DNA of 64,000 nucleotides from Solwaraspora sp. WMMD791 (GTDB taxonomy: Bacteria > Actinomycetota > Actinomycetes > Mycobacteriales > Micromonosporaceae): assembly GCF_029581195.1 (NCBI RefSeq), contig NZ_CP120737.1:620001-684000 (forward strand), read 5' to 3'. The notes under the pieces were generated by a model, which did not search any database, was not told where the DNA came from, and saw only the letters and a list, made by a program, of their open reading frames with translations. The position numbers and the translations under genes are program-made. Shown here piece after piece: positions 40,242 to 49,862 of the stretch (its first letter is position 1; each line of letters starts with the position of its first letter).

Positions 40242-43235
40242 ATGTCTCCACACCCACCACGATTCCGTCGACCAGTCACGTTCGCCGCCGCCGCGGTCAT
40301 GCTCGGCTCGCTGGCCGCCGTCGGCGCGTCGCCGGCCGCCGCCCAGAACGCCGACCTGCCACCGCAGGAACCAGGCGTGACGTTGCGTACCTATGACGTG
40401 CGGGTACCGCTGTCGGAGATCTGCACCCTCAAGCCCGGCCAGACCCCCAACGTCGACAAACTGATGCCGGTCGTCGACTGGTCCACCGCCGCCGACTTCG
40501 GCTTCGAGGACAACTTCGTCACCCACGCGCTCGCCAACCTGCACATCGCCACCGCCGGGACCTACACCTTCCGGCTGACCAGCGACGACGGCTCCCGGCT
40601 CTACATCGACGACGCGGTCGTGGTCGACCACGACGGGCTGCACGGTGCCACCTCCATGGACGGTGCCGTCACCCTGACCGAGGGACACCACGCGCTGCGG
40701 GTCGAGTACTTCGAGGCCGGCGGCGGTCAGCAGCTCACCCTGGCGTGGCAGCCGCCGGGCGCGGCGGACTTCGTCGTCGTGCCCAACTCGGTGCTGAGCA
40801 CCGACGCTGGCGTGGTCCGGGTGACCGCGCCCGGTCGTAAGGAGTGCCAGGGGGTCACCGACACCCCCGGCGACGGACTTCCACTGGACGGGGTGCACCC
40901 CGACTACACGCTGACCGACCTGCGTCCGGACGGCTTCCAACCGCAGGTCTCCGGGATGGACTGGACCGCCGACGGTCGGCTGGTCATCGCCACCTGGGGC
41001 GGCAGCGAGCAGTTCAGCGGCGAGGTCTACATCGTCGAGAACGTGGCCGCCGCGAGCGGTCCCGACGAGGTGACCTACAAGCGGATCGCCAGCGGCCTCA
41101 ACGAGCCGATGGGCGTGGCGGTGGTCGACGACATCGTCTACGTCTCGCAGAAACACGAGCTCACCGAGCTGCGCGACACCAATGGTGACGAGGTCGCCGA
41201 CGAGCTGCGGACGGTCGCCAGCTGGCCGTACGGCGGCAACTTCCACGAGTTCGCCTTCGGGCTGCTCTACAAGGGCGGCAACTTCTACCTGAACCTGTCG
41301 GTGGCGATCGACTACGGCGGCGCGACCACCGACCCGCAGCCGGTGGGCAACCGGGGGACCAGCGTCGTGGTGAACCGACGTACCGGCGAGGTCAGCTACG
41401 TCGCCGGTGGGTTGCGTACCCCCAACGGCATCGCCTGGGGGCCGGACAACGAGCTGTTCGTCACCGACAACCAGGGCGGCTACCTGCCGGCCAGCAAGCT
41501 GGTGCACATCCAGCCCGACCAGTTCTTCAACCACTACACCAACCCGGCCGGGCCGTACGACGCCAACCCGGTGACCCAGCCCGCGCTCTGGCTGCCGCAG
41601 AACGAGATCGCCAACTCGCCCAGCACTCCGGTGCTGCTCAAGAAGGGCCCGTACCGGGGGCAGTTCCTGATCGGCGACGTCACCTACGGCGGGCTGCAGC
41701 GGGCGTACCTGGAGAAGGTGAAGGACCAGTACCAGGGGGCGGTGTTCCGGCACACCCAGGGCCTGGAGGCCGGCGTCAACCGGGTCACCCTCGGCCCGGA
41801 CGGCGCCATCTACGTGGGTGGGCTCGGCGCCGACGGCAACTGGGGTCAGCCCGGCAAGCTGCGGTACGGCCTGCAGAAGCTCACCCCGAACGACAACCGT
41901 ACGTTCGACATGAAGTCGATGAGCGCCACGCCGAACGGCTTCAAGATCGAGTACACCCGGCCGCTGTCCACGGCGACGATCCAGGACATCGCCGGGCGCT
42001 ACCAGGTCGAGCAGTGGCGCTACGCGCCGACCCCGACCTACGGCGGCCCGAAGGTCGACGAGGAGACGCTGCGGGTCAGCGAGGTCAAGGTCTCCAACGA
42101 CCGTCGGACGGTCTGGCTGACCATCGACGGCCTTCAGCAGGGTCGCGTGGTGCACCTGCGCTCGCCCCGGTCGTTCACAGCGTCCAACGGCGAGCAGCTG
42201 TGGAGCACCGAGGCCTGGTACACCCTCAACGCCATTCCCGGCGTCCAGCCCGACCGGGTCTTCTACGAGGCCGAGGAGGGCCACCGCCAGGGCAGCGCCC
42301 GGGTCGACACCGAGCACGCCGGCTTCTCCGGGGTCGGCTTCGTCGCCGGGTTCGGGGACCTCAACGCCGCGACGACCGTGCACGTCGACGTGAAGCGCAA
42401 CGGCGAGTACGAGGTGGGGCTGCGCTACAGCAACGGTCCCAACCCGTTCTCCGGCGACAAGACCGTCAGCATCTACGTCAACGGCGAGAAGGTACGCCAG
42501 ACGGTCCTGCCGTCCACCGTCACCTGGAAGGAGTGGGCCACCAAGACCGAGTTGCTGACGTTGCGTAAGGGTGTCAACGCCATCCAGTACCGGGTGGAGA
42601 CCGGCGACACCGGACACGTCAACCTGGACCTTGTGACCGTGCGTCAGCCCGGCGAACGGATCGTGCTGTTCGACGGTGGCGACCTGGCGGAGTGGCAGCA
42701 CACCGACGGGCGTTCGGCGAGCTGGCCGCGACTGGCCGACGGGGTGATGGAGGTCTGCTGCGGCGATCTGCGTACCCGGCAGGCGTTCGGTGACTTCCGG
42801 TTGCACGTCGAGTTCAAGGTGCCGCAGTTGCCGGCGGACGTGACCGGGCAGAACCGCGGCAACAGCGGCGTCTACCTGCAGGAACGCTACGAGATCCAGA
42901 TCCTCGACTCGTACGGTGACCCGACCCTGGACACCAACGAGGCCGGCGCGATCTACCTGCAGAAGGCGCCGGACGTCAACGCCGCGCGACCGGCGGACAC
43001 CTGGCAGACGTACGACATCACCTACCGGGCGGCCCGCTACGACAGCTCGGGCACCAAGACCGAGGACGCCCGGGTGACGCTGGTCTGGAACGGTGTGACC
43101 GTCCACGACGACGTCGCCATCACCGGTCCGACCGGCGGCAACATCCCCGAGGGTCCGGCCACCGGATCGATCCGGCTGCAGGACCACCAGAACGCCGTCC
43201 AGTACCGCAACATCTGGATCGAGCCGTTGAGCTGA
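40242..43235 (+). CDS. Secreted PA14/beta-propeller/CBM35-like/DUF1080 protein
   Basis: The 997-residue protein starts with a signal peptide, cut near residue 34 (ASPAAAQ). A PA14-like domain follows (about 45-175; FRLTSDDGSRLYIDDAVVVD). Next is a beta-propeller related to glucose/sorbosone dehydrogenases (about 215-600; GGLRTPNGIAWGPDNELFVT). A CBM35-like module lies around 685-810 (FYEAEEGHRQGSA). The C-terminal DUF1080 domain, about 815-997 (NSGVYLQERYEIQILDSYG), belongs to the 3-keto-disaccharide hydrolase group. It is most likely an extracellular carbohydrate-binding enzyme. It lies alone, followed by a strong hairpin. GC content and codon use match its surroundings. Confidence 0.85.
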   Translation: MSPHPPRFRRPVTFAAAAVMLGSLAAVGASPAAAQNADLPPQEPGVTLRTYDVRVPLSEICTLKPGQTPNVDKLMPVVDWSTAADFGFEDNFVTHALANLHIATAGTYTFRLTSDDGSRLYIDDAVVVDHDGLHGATSMDGAVTLTEGHHALRVEYFEAGGGQQLTLAWQPPGAADFVVVPNSVLSTDAGVVRVTAPGRKECQGVTDTPGDGLPLDGVHPDYTLTDLRPDGFQPQVSGMDWTADGRLVIATWGGSEQFSGEVYIVENVAAASGPDEVTYKRIASGLNEPMGVAVVDDIVYVSQKHELTELRDTNGDEVADELRTVASWPYGGNFHEFAFGLLYKGGNFYLNLSVAIDYGGATTDPQPVGNRGTSVVVNRRTGEVSYVAGGLRTPNGIAWGPDNELFVTDNQGGYLPASKLVHIQPDQFFNHYTNPAGPYDANPVTQPALWLPQNEIANSPSTPVLLKKGPYRGQFLIGDVTYGGLQRAYLEKVKDQYQGAVFRHTQGLEAGVNRVTLGPDGAIYVGGLGADGNWGQPGKLRYGLQKLTPNDNRTFDMKSMSATPNGFKIEYTRPLSTATIQDIAGRYQVEQWRYAPTPTYGGPKVDEETLRVSEVKVSNDRRTVWLTIDGLQQGRVVHLRSPRSFTASNGEQLWSTEAWYTLNAIPGVQPDRVFYEAEEGHRQGSARVDTEHAGFSGVGFVAGFGDLNAATTVHVDVKRNGEYEVGLRYSNGPNPFSGDKTVSIYVNGEKVRQTVLPSTVTWKEWATKTELLTLRKGVNAIQYRVETGDTGHVNLDLVTVRQPGERIVLFDGGDLAEWQHTDGRSASWPRLADGVMEVCCGDLRTRQAFGDFRLHVEFKVPQLPADVTGQNRGNSGVYLQERYEIQILDSYGDPTLDTNEAGAIYLQKAPDVNAARPADTWQTYDITYRAARYDSSGTKTEDARVTLVWNGVTVHDDVAITGPTGGNIPEGPATGSIRLQDHQNAVQYRNIWIEPLS

Positions 43236-43244
43236 TCCGGCTAC

Positions 43245-43284
43245 CCGGCGGCGCCGGACCGGTGACCCGGTCCGGCGCCGCCGG
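43245..43284 (+). terminator. Strong 18-bp hairpin terminator
   Basis: The arms at 43245-43262 and 43267-43284 are perfectly complementary over 18 bases, with a four-base TGAC loop. It begins nine bases after the stop of the secreted protein gene. There is no U-run, as is common in actinomycetes. Confidence 0.85.
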
Positions 43285-43495
43285 CTGTCGCCGCCCCCGT
43301 CGCCGTCGCTCGCACCGCAGCGATATTCAATCGTTTCGTGACGGGCGACGAGAAATTGTTGACATTGGGTGCGCCGGTGGTTGACCATGGCCGGACGGCG
43401 GGGTGACCACGCTCACACCGAGCCGCACCTGCGCCCCGGGTGCACCCGCCAGGATTGACGCACCCCACGACCTTCGTCCCGGAAGGGCCTCGTCA

Positions 43496-44467
43496 ATGAA
43501 GAAGACCCTCACCCTCGGGTTGATCGCCACCGTCGCGTTCGCCCTTACCGCCTGCACCGATTCTGACGCGACCCCGACCGACCAGGCCGACGACGACCTG
43601 CGTCAGGTCCGCGTCGCGGCGCTACCGATCACGGAGACCGCCGCACTGTGGGGCGGTATCGAGGCCGGCATCTTCGCCGAGCACGGGCTCGCGGTCGAGG
43701 TGCTGCCCGCGCAGGGCGGCGCACAGGCGATTCCGGCCCTGATCAACGGGGACATCGACTTCGCCATCGGCCAGCCGTTCGGCCCGTTCCGCGCCGACCT
43801 GCAGGATCTCGGTGTCGTGATGATCGGCAACTACGCCTCCTCCTACGCCGACGGCGACGACATCAACGCGGTCGTGGCGTCGGCAAAGTCCGGCATCACC
43901 CGGCCCGCCGAACTCGCTGGCCGCCGGGTGGCGGTCAACAGCCTCGGCGCCGCCGGCGATGTGACGATCATGGCAGCGGTGGAGCAGGACGGTGGTGACC
44001 CGAGCACGATCCAGTTCGTCGAGGTCGCCTTCCCTGACGTCCCCGCCCAGTTGGAGGCGGACAACATCGACGCCGCCTGGGTGCCGGAGCCGTTCGTCAC
44101 CCAGCTGCGCAGCCGGGGCGACGTCCTGGTCGTGGAGCCCTACCAGGCGGTCATTCCCGGACTCGCGACCCTGACGACGATCACCACCGCCGAGCGCCTC
44201 GAGTCCGACGCCGACCTCATCGCCGACTTCTCCGCCGCGATGGAGCAGACGCTGCAATGGGCGCAGGACTCCGCCAACGAGGCGGCCGTGCGCCAGGCGA
44301 TCAAGGACAACCTGGAGCTGCCCGAGGCGGTCGCCGACTCGGTGCGGCTGCCGGAGTTCGGTTGGGAGCTCGACCGGGCGAGCCTGGAGTCGCTCGCGAC
44401 GCTCGCCGGCGAGTACGGCGTCCTGGAGCAGCAGCCGGACTTCGACCGCCTCATCCAGCAGCAGTAG
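43496..44467 (+). CDS. SsuA/NMT1-type binding lipoprotein
   Basis: The 323-residue protein has a signal peptide ending in the lipobox ALTAC near residue 19. The mature part has RVAALPITETAALWGGIEAGIFAEHGL, AQGGAQAIPALINGDIDFAIG and the later LEADNIDAAWVPEPF, all typical of NMT1/SsuA-like proteins for sulfonates, nitrate, pyrimidine precursors or aromatic acids. The ATG at 43496 follows GGAAGGG. It heads an ABC importer operon of four genes. With the aromatic-compound genes nearby, an aromatic acid is a reasonable ligand. Confidence 0.88.
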   Translation: MKKTLTLGLIATVAFALTACTDSDATPTDQADDDLRQVRVAALPITETAALWGGIEAGIFAEHGLAVEVLPAQGGAQAIPALINGDIDFAIGQPFGPFRADLQDLGVVMIGNYASSYADGDDINAVVASAKSGITRPAELAGRRVAVNSLGAAGDVTIMAAVEQDGGDPSTIQFVEVAFPDVPAQLEADNIDAAWVPEPFVTQLRSRGDVLVVEPYQAVIPGLATLTTITTAERLESDADLIADFSAAMEQTLQWAQDSANEAAVRQAIKDNLELPEAVADSVRLPEFGWELDRASLESLATLAGEYGVLEQQPDFDRLIQQQ

Positions 44468-44534
44468 CGGTGCGGTCCCGCCCGCCCGCGGCCACCGGCA
44501 CGCCGCGGGCGGGACCCCCGACCCCGGGAGCGAC

Positions 44535-45335
44535 ATGCACGTTCTGCCCATCCGACGTCCCCGTTCGCTGCGCAAGGCGGTGCTGGGTGCCGTCGGACTG
44601 ACCGGGTTCCTCGTCGTCTGGCAGCTGATCCCGACGCTCGGCCTGGTGAATTCGCAGTACCTGCCGTACGTCACGGACGTACTCGCACGACTCGCCGACG
44701 AGTTTCGTGACCTCGCCTTCTGGCGTCGGCTCGGGTCCACGATGACCGCCTGGGCGATCGGGCTGGGGGTGGCGACCGCGGCCGCCATCGCCCTGGGCAC
44801 GCTCGTCGGTCTGGTGCCGGTCCTGCGCCGGGCCACCCACACGATGGTCGAGTTCCTGCGCCCGATCCCGTCGGTCGCGCTCATCCCGCTGGCCGTGCTG
44901 CTGTTCGGCATCCAGTTGCAGGCGGCCCTCGTGATCATCATCTACGCGTCGTTCTGGCAGGTGTTCGTGCAGGTGATCTACGGCGTCGCCGACGTCGACA
45001 CGGTCGCTCGCGACACCGCGCGCAGCTTCGACCTGACCCACCGCGAGCGGCTGTTCTACCTGGTGCTGCCGACCGCCCTGCCGTATCTGATGACCGGTGT
45101 CCGGCTGGCCGCCGCGGTCGCGCTCATCCTGGCCATCACTGCCGAGATGGTGATCGGCAACCCCGGCCTCGGCCGCATGATCGAGTTGTCCCGCTCCGCC
45201 GGCGACGCCGTCGGGCTCTACGCCTTCGTCGTGGTGACCGGGCTGCTCGGGCTCGGCGTCAACCTGGTCTTCCGGTTCATCGAGCGGCGCTCGCTCTCCT
45301 GGCACCAGTCGGTACGCGGAGAGGAGGTCCAGTGA
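44535..45335 (+). CDS. SsuC-type ABC permease
   Basis: The 266-residue protein has about six membrane helices and the BPD_transp_1 coupling loop around residues 155-185 (SFDLTHRERLFYLVLPTALPYLMTGVRLAAA, here split as DLTHRERLFYLVLPTALP). The ATG at 44535 follows GGGAG. It is one of two different permeases in this importer, so the channel is a heterodimer. Its stop overlaps the next start by four bases (GTGA). Confidence 0.88.
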   Translation: MHVLPIRRPRSLRKAVLGAVGLTGFLVVWQLIPTLGLVNSQYLPYVTDVLARLADEFRDLAFWRRLGSTMTAWAIGLGVATAAAIALGTLVGLVPVLRRATHTMVEFLRPIPSVALIPLAVLLFGIQLQAALVIIIYASFWQVFVQVIYGVADVDTVARDTARSFDLTHRERLFYLVLPTALPYLMTGVRLAAAVALILAITAEMVIGNPGLGRMIELSRSAGDAVGLYAFVVVTGLLGLGVNLVFRFIERRSLSWHQSVRGEEVQ

Positions 45336-46165
45336 CCGCGTCAGCCGTACCCGCCGACGGGCCCGCCCGCCGACCGCGTCGGCACTCCGCCGGCCGACGG
45401 ATCGTCGAGAATCTGCTCTACTCCTTCGGCCTGCCCTTCCTGCTGCTGGTCGTCTGGGCAGCGGCGTCGACGTCGTCGTCGAACCGGTTCTTCCCCGGGC
45501 CGGTGCCGATCCTCGACGCGTTCGTCGCCACCTGGGTCGGTCCCGCGTTCGTCTCCGACGTGCTGCCGAGCCTGTACCGGCTGGCCCTGGGAATCGTCGC
45601 CTCGATCGTGCTCGGCATCGCCGCCGGCACGCTCATCGGCCTGTTCCGGTGGCTACGCGAGCTGCTCGAACCACTGCTGGAGTTCTTCCGGGCGATTCCG
45701 CCGCCGGTGCTGATCCCGGTCGTGATGCTGCTGCTGGGCATCACCGACACGATGCGGGTGGTGGTGATCGTCTCCGGGGCGCTCTGGCCGATCCTGCTCA
45801 ACACGATCGACGGCGTCCGCGCGACCGACTCGGTCATGTCCGAGACCGCGGACTCGTTCCAGATCACCTGGTGGGAGCGGCTGTGGTTCCTGGTGCTGCC
45901 GGCGGCCAGCCCGCGCATCATGGCCGGCGTCCGCCAAGGGCTGTCGGTCGCGCTCATCCTGATGGTGATCTCGGAGATGTTCGCGTCCTCCGCCGGACTC
46001 GGATACCGGATCGCCTACTTCCAACGCAACTACCTCATCGCCGAGATGTGGAGCGGCATCCTGCTGCTCGGTCTCGTCGGTGTCCTGCTCGCGGTGACCT
46101 TCGGTGTCGTCGAGCGGCGCGTGCTGCGCTGGTACCACGGAGCAAGGGAGATCAATCGTGCCTGA
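45332..46165 (+). CDS. SsuC-type ABC permease, second subunit
   Basis: A 277-residue permease of the same family. It has about six helices and the coupling loop SFQITWWERLWFLVLPAASP around residues 175-194, followed by RIMAGVRQGLSVALILMV. The GTG at 45332 follows GAGGAGG and overlaps the upstream stop. It also overlaps the ATPase start by eight bases. The first 25 residues are a basic cytoplasmic tail. Confidence 0.88.
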   Translation: MTASAVPADGPARRPRRHSAGRRIVENLLYSFGLPFLLLVVWAAASTSSSNRFFPGPVPILDAFVATWVGPAFVSDVLPSLYRLALGIVASIVLGIAAGTLIGLFRWLRELLEPLLEFFRAIPPPVLIPVVMLLLGITDTMRVVVIVSGALWPILLNTIDGVRATDSVMSETADSFQITWWERLWFLVLPAASPRIMAGVRQGLSVALILMVISEMFASSAGLGYRIAYFQRNYLIAEMWSGILLLGLVGVLLAVTFGVVERRVLRWYHGAREINRA

Positions 46166-46958
46166 GCGGAGCGTTTTGCTGCGGGTGGAGCACCTGCGCA
46201 AGGTCTACGAGTCGGCGAACGGCGACGTCGAGGCGATCGGCGACATCAGCTTCACGATGCACGCCGGCGAACTCGTCTGCATCGTGGGGCCGTCGGGCTG
46301 CGGCAAGACGACCCTGCTGAAGTGCCTGGCCGGTCTGCTGCGTCCCACCAGCGGGCGCATCGAGATGGACGGGGCTCCGGTCACCGGCCCGAGCCCCGCG
46401 ATGGCCGTCGTCTTCCAGGAGTACGGTCGCAGCCTCTACCCGTGGCTGACGGTCCGGGGCAACGTCGAGCTGCCGCTGCGGCACAAGCGGCTCTCCCGCA
46501 GCCAACGGGGCAAGCTCGTCACCGACGCCCTCGAGGCGGTGGGTCTGGGCCACGCGGCCCGCAGCCACCCCTGGCAACTGTCCGGCGGCATGCAGCAGCG
46601 GGTGGCGATCGCCCGGGCCGTCGCGTACCACCCGGAAGTGCTGATCATGGACGAGCCGTTCGCCGCGGTCGACGCCCAGACCCGCGCGGACCTGGAGGAT
46701 CTGGTACGGCAGTTGCACACCGACCGCAAGATCTCGATCGTCTTCGTCACCCACGACATCGACGAGTCGGTCTATCTGGGCGAGCGGGTGCTCGTGTTGT
46801 CCAAGTCGCCGACCTGGGTGCAGGAGGACCTCGCGATCGACCTTCCGGTCGAGCGCGATCAGATCACCACCCGGGCGCTACCGCGTTTCACCCAACTACG
46901 GACGCAGATCTACGGGCAGATCCAGCGGGCCAAGCGGGGGGAGACGGCGACCGCCTGA
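46158..46958 (+). CDS. SsuB-type ABC ATPase
   Basis: The 266-residue ATPase has Walker A GPSGCGKTTLLK near residue 40, Q-loop VFQEYGRSLYPWLTV, signature LSGGMQQRVAIARA, Walker B VLIMDEPFAAVDAQ and switch VFVTHDIDESVYLG. These match the nitrate/sulfonate/taurine importer ATPases. I use the GTG at 46158 after AAGGGAG. It powers the importer formed with the two upstream permeases. Confidence 0.92.
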   Translation: MPERSVLLRVEHLRKVYESANGDVEAIGDISFTMHAGELVCIVGPSGCGKTTLLKCLAGLLRPTSGRIEMDGAPVTGPSPAMAVVFQEYGRSLYPWLTVRGNVELPLRHKRLSRSQRGKLVTDALEAVGLGHAARSHPWQLSGGMQQRVAIARAVAYHPEVLIMDEPFAAVDAQTRADLEDLVRQLHTDRKISIVFVTHDIDESVYLGERVLVLSKSPTWVQEDLAIDLPVERDQITTRALPRFTQLRTQIYGQIQRAKRGETATA

Positions 46959-46994
46959 CCGTGCCGTCGGACCAGTTCCGCCCGAGGGGGAGCC

Positions 46995-47882
46995 GTGCGT
47001 AGTCGACAACCCAAGCAGCTGCTGCTCGCCTTCTTCGGTGAGCACGTCGTCGACGACGACCCGGGTCCGATCCGTGCCAGTGTCCTGATCGGCGTCCTCG
47101 AAGGTGCCGGCGTCGCCGCCCCGGCGACCCGGGCCACCCTCGACCGGCTCGTGCAGACCGGCGTCCTCGCTCGCAGCCGGCAGGGCAGGGAGATCCGCTT
47201 CTCGCTCACCGGGCACGGGGCGGCGGTGCTGCGCGAGGCGACCGACCGGGTCCGTGGCCCCCGGCCGTTCGATCCGCAGGGCCCTGGATGGACGCTGGTC
47301 ACCTTCTCCATCCCGGAGGGGCAGCGGACCCTGCGTCATCGACTACGGTCGACGTTGACCTGGGAAGGCTTCGCGCCGCTGCGCGACGGGCTGTGGCTGG
47401 CACCCGGCGAGGTCGACCTGGCCGGTTCGCTGGAGCCGCTGCGGCGGGATCTGCCGGCCGGCACCGTCGTCGCCTTCCACGCCCGGGAACTCGGCGAGTT
47501 TCCGATCGCAGAAAGCGTCCGGGCCGCCTGGGACATCGAATCGATCCGCCGGGAGCACCTCGCGTTCATCGACGTCTGGGACGACCCGGCGGCGGCGACG
47601 CAGGCGGCCAGTGCGTTGTCCGTACGGACGATGCTCGTGGCGGACTGGCTCGCGTTGCTGCGGGCCGACCCACGGCTGCCCCGGCAGTTCATGGACGCGC
47701 AGTGGCCCGCCGCACGGTCGACACAGGTCTACCGTCGGATGCACGGACAGTTGGCCGCTCCGTCGGCCGCGGAGTTCGCCGCGCTCGTCGGCGCGGCCGA
47801 CGGAGTCAGCCGGCGAACCGGGCCCGCAGTTCGGCCTTCCGCACCTTCCCCGAGGCGGTCCTCGGCAGTTCGTCCACGATGA
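46995..47882 (+). CDS. PaaX-family repressor
   Basis: The 295-residue protein fits PaaX: an N-terminal winged helix (about 10-70, RASVLIGVLEGAGV and TRATLDRLVQTGVL), then the PaaX central and C-terminal domains with WTLVTFSIPEGQRTLRHRLRS and FHARELGEFP. PaaX repressors respond to aryl-CoA thioesters such as phenylacetyl-CoA. Thus the acyl-CoA ligase encoded next door, on the other strand, could make the inducer. The GTG at 46995 follows GGGGGAG. The last 25 residues are basic and low complexity, and their codons overlap the ligase gene end by 77 bases. Confidence 0.85.
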   Translation: MRSRQPKQLLLAFFGEHVVDDDPGPIRASVLIGVLEGAGVAAPATRATLDRLVQTGVLARSRQGREIRFSLTGHGAAVLREATDRVRGPRPFDPQGPGWTLVTFSIPEGQRTLRHRLRSTLTWEGFAPLRDGLWLAPGEVDLAGSLEPLRRDLPAGTVVAFHARELGEFPIAESVRAAWDIESIRREHLAFIDVWDDPAAATQAASALSVRTMLVADWLALLRADPRLPRQFMDAQWPAARSTQVYRRMHGQLAAPSAAEFAALVGAADGVSRRTGPAVRPSAPSPRRSSAVRPR

Positions 47883-49341
47883 CCAGGTTCTTCGGCATCT
47901 TGTAGCGGGCGATCCGGCCGTCGAGGAAGCCGCGAACCAGGTCGAGGTCGACGCGGGCACCTTCGCGGACCGTCACGATCGCCCAGGGCACCTCGCCCCA
48001 CCGGGGGTCGGGTACGCCGATCACCGCGGCCCCGGTCACGCCGTCGATCTCGCTGAGCAGCAGTTCGAGCTCCGGCGGGTAGATGTTCTCGCCGCCTGAG
48101 ATGATCATGTCCTTGAGCCGGCCCGCGATGTACAGGTAGCCGTCGTCGTCCAGATAGCCGAGGTCCCCGGAGCGCAACCAACCGTCCGGGGTGAACGCCG
48201 CCGCCGTCGCCTCGGGCAACCGATGGTAGCCGGGGAACACGTTCGGCCCGGCGATCTCGATCTCGCCAATGGTGCCGGCCGGCACCGGCGTACCGTCGCC
48301 GCCGGCGATCCGCACGTCGGTGAAGAAGTGCGGCAGGCCGACGCTGCCCTGCTTCGCACGGGTCATCGCCGGAGGCAGCGCCGTGGCCCCCGGTGAGGCC
48401 TCGGTCATGCCGTAGCCCTGCGAGAACGACAACCCCCGCTGCTCGTACGCGTCGAGGATCCGCACCGGCACCGCCGATCCACCGCAGGTGAGCTTCGTCA
48501 ACGACGACAGGTCGGTCGACGACCAGTTCGGATGCTCGGCCATCATCTGGTACGTGGTCGGCACCCCGCTGAGCATCGTCACGCCGTAGCGCTCGATCTG
48601 GGCGAGCGCCCGGCCCGGTTCGAAGCCCTTCTCCAGCACGAGGGTCCCGCCCTTGAGGATCACCGGTAACGCCCCCATGCCCAGGGAAGCGACGTGGAAC
48701 AGCGGCGAGATCATCAGCGCGACGTCAGCGGAGACCACGTCGTAGTCGACGATGCAGTTGAGCGCGACCCAGGTCAGGTTGCCGTGGGTCAGCACCGCGC
48801 CCTTGGCCCGACCGGTCGTACCCGAGGTGTAGATGATCGCGGCCGGGTCGTCCACGCTCACCTGACTCGCCGCGGCCCCGCCCGCCTCGTCGGCATCGAC
48901 GTCCTCCATCAGCCGGGCCAGCCCGGGCCCCTGTGTGCTGCCGAGACCGGTGACGACGATCCGTGACGCCGCCGAGCCACCGGTGGCGGCAGCGACCCGG
49001 GACGCGAAGTCGGGATCGTGGATCAGCACCCGGGCGCCGCTGTCGGTGAGCACGTGTGTGATCTCCGGCGGCGCGAGCCGGGTGTTGACCGGGACGAAGG
49101 CCGCGCCCAGCCGTGCCGTACCGAACATGACCTGGAGGAAGTCCGGGCTGTTCTCTCCGAGGTAGGCGACGGTGTCGCCGGTGCCGACGCCGAGGCGGCG
49201 CAGCGCCGCCGCGACCCGGTCCGCGCCGTCGGCGAACTGCCGGTACGTCATCGCCGACCCCTCGCCGTGGACGAGGGCGGTCCGGTCGGGTGAGACGCGG
49301 CGGCGCTTGGCCAACCAGGCGCCGATCCCGTGCTGGTGCAT
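47806..49341 (-). CDS. Acyl/aryl-CoA ligase
   Basis: The 511-residue adenylate-forming enzyme has IIYTSGTTGRAKGAVLTHGN near residue 168, GYGMTEASPG near 310, GWLRSGDLGYLDDDGYLYI near 390 and the C-terminal lysine in PRTASGKVRKAEL near 500. It should convert a carboxylic acid to its CoA thioester. It is the last gene of a four-gene minus-strand run: SDR, amidohydrolase, MaoC hydratase, ligase. The run fits breakdown of an aromatic or branched acid. The ATG at 49341 follows GGAGGA-like sequence. Confidence 0.87.
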   Translation of the reverse strand: MHQHGIGAWLAKRRRVSPDRTALVHGEGSAMTYRQFADGADRVAAALRRLGVGTGDTVAYLGENSPDFLQVMFGTARLGAAFVPVNTRLAPPEITHVLTDSGARVLIHDPDFASRVAAATGGSAASRIVVTGLGSTQGPGLARLMEDVDADEAGGAAASQVSVDDPAAIIYTSGTTGRAKGAVLTHGNLTWVALNCIVDYDVVSADVALMISPLFHVASLGMGALPVILKGGTLVLEKGFEPGRALAQIERYGVTMLSGVPTTYQMMAEHPNWSSTDLSSLTKLTCGGSAVPVRILDAYEQRGLSFSQGYGMTEASPGATALPPAMTRAKQGSVGLPHFFTDVRIAGGDGTPVPAGTIGEIEIAGPNVFPGYHRLPEATAAAFTPDGWLRSGDLGYLDDDGYLYIAGRLKDMIISGGENIYPPELELLLSEIDGVTGAAVIGVPDPRWGEVPWAIVTVREGARVDLDLVRGFLDGRIARYKMPKNLVIVDELPRTASGKVRKAELRARFAG

Positions 49342-49378
49342 CAGATCCTCCCGGTCGTGCAGGAACCCGATCTCCTGG

Positions 49379-49831
49379 TCACGCGTGGAAGCGGTACAGT
49401 CCCCGCGCCGCGACCGCCGGCTTGGTGCCGCCGTCGATCTCGATGGTCTGGTCGACGACCAGTTGGTAGCCGCCCCGGACCTCGGTGACCTCGACGACCA
49501 CGGCGCGCATGCGGATCCGGGAGCCGACGGCGACCGGGGCGGGGAAACGCACCTTGTCGAGGCCGTAGTTGACCTTCGTCGACACCCCCTGGACGTCGAG
49601 CAGCTCCGTCCAGAACGGCACGGTCAGCGACAGGCTGAGGAATCCGTGCGCGATCGGCGTACCGAACGGCCCGTCCTTGGCCCGCTGCGGGTCGACGTGG
49701 ATCCACTGGTGGTCGTCGGTGGCGTCGGCGAACAGGTTGATCTGTTCCTGGGTGACCGTCCGGTACTCGGTGTACCCCAGGTCGGTGCCGGCCAGCCCGG
49801 GCAGCTGGTCGTAGGTGATGGTCGTTGTCAT
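49379..49831 (-). CDS. MaoC-like dehydratase/enoyl-CoA hydratase
   Basis: The 150-residue single hot-dog protein has the MaoC hydratase motif: FADATDDHQWIHVDPQRAK around residues 34-52, with the catalytic aspartate and histidine, and GPFGTPIAHGFLSLSL. It should hydrate or dehydrate an acyl-CoA. The ATG at 49831 has GGAAGGA upstream. It lies 31 bases after the amidohydrolase gene and 37 bases before the ligase gene in the same operon. Confidence 0.9.
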   Translation of the reverse strand: MTTTITYDQLPGLAGTDLGYTEYRTVTQEQINLFADATDDHQWIHVDPQRAKDGPFGTPIAHGFLSLSLTVPFWTELLDVQGVSTKVNYGLDKVRFPAPVAVGSRIRMRAVVVEVTEVRGGYQLVVDQTIEIDGGTKPAVAARGLYRFHA

Positions 49832-49862
49832 GGCGTCCTTCCTTCCCCACCCGGTCCTGTCC

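Noticed and set aside
40167-43388. A 1073-codon open frame antisense to the secreted multi-domain gene
   Set aside because: Its translation is low complexity (Val/Gly/Arg/Asp-rich) with no motif, whereas the plus strand gives a signal peptide and four recognisable domains.
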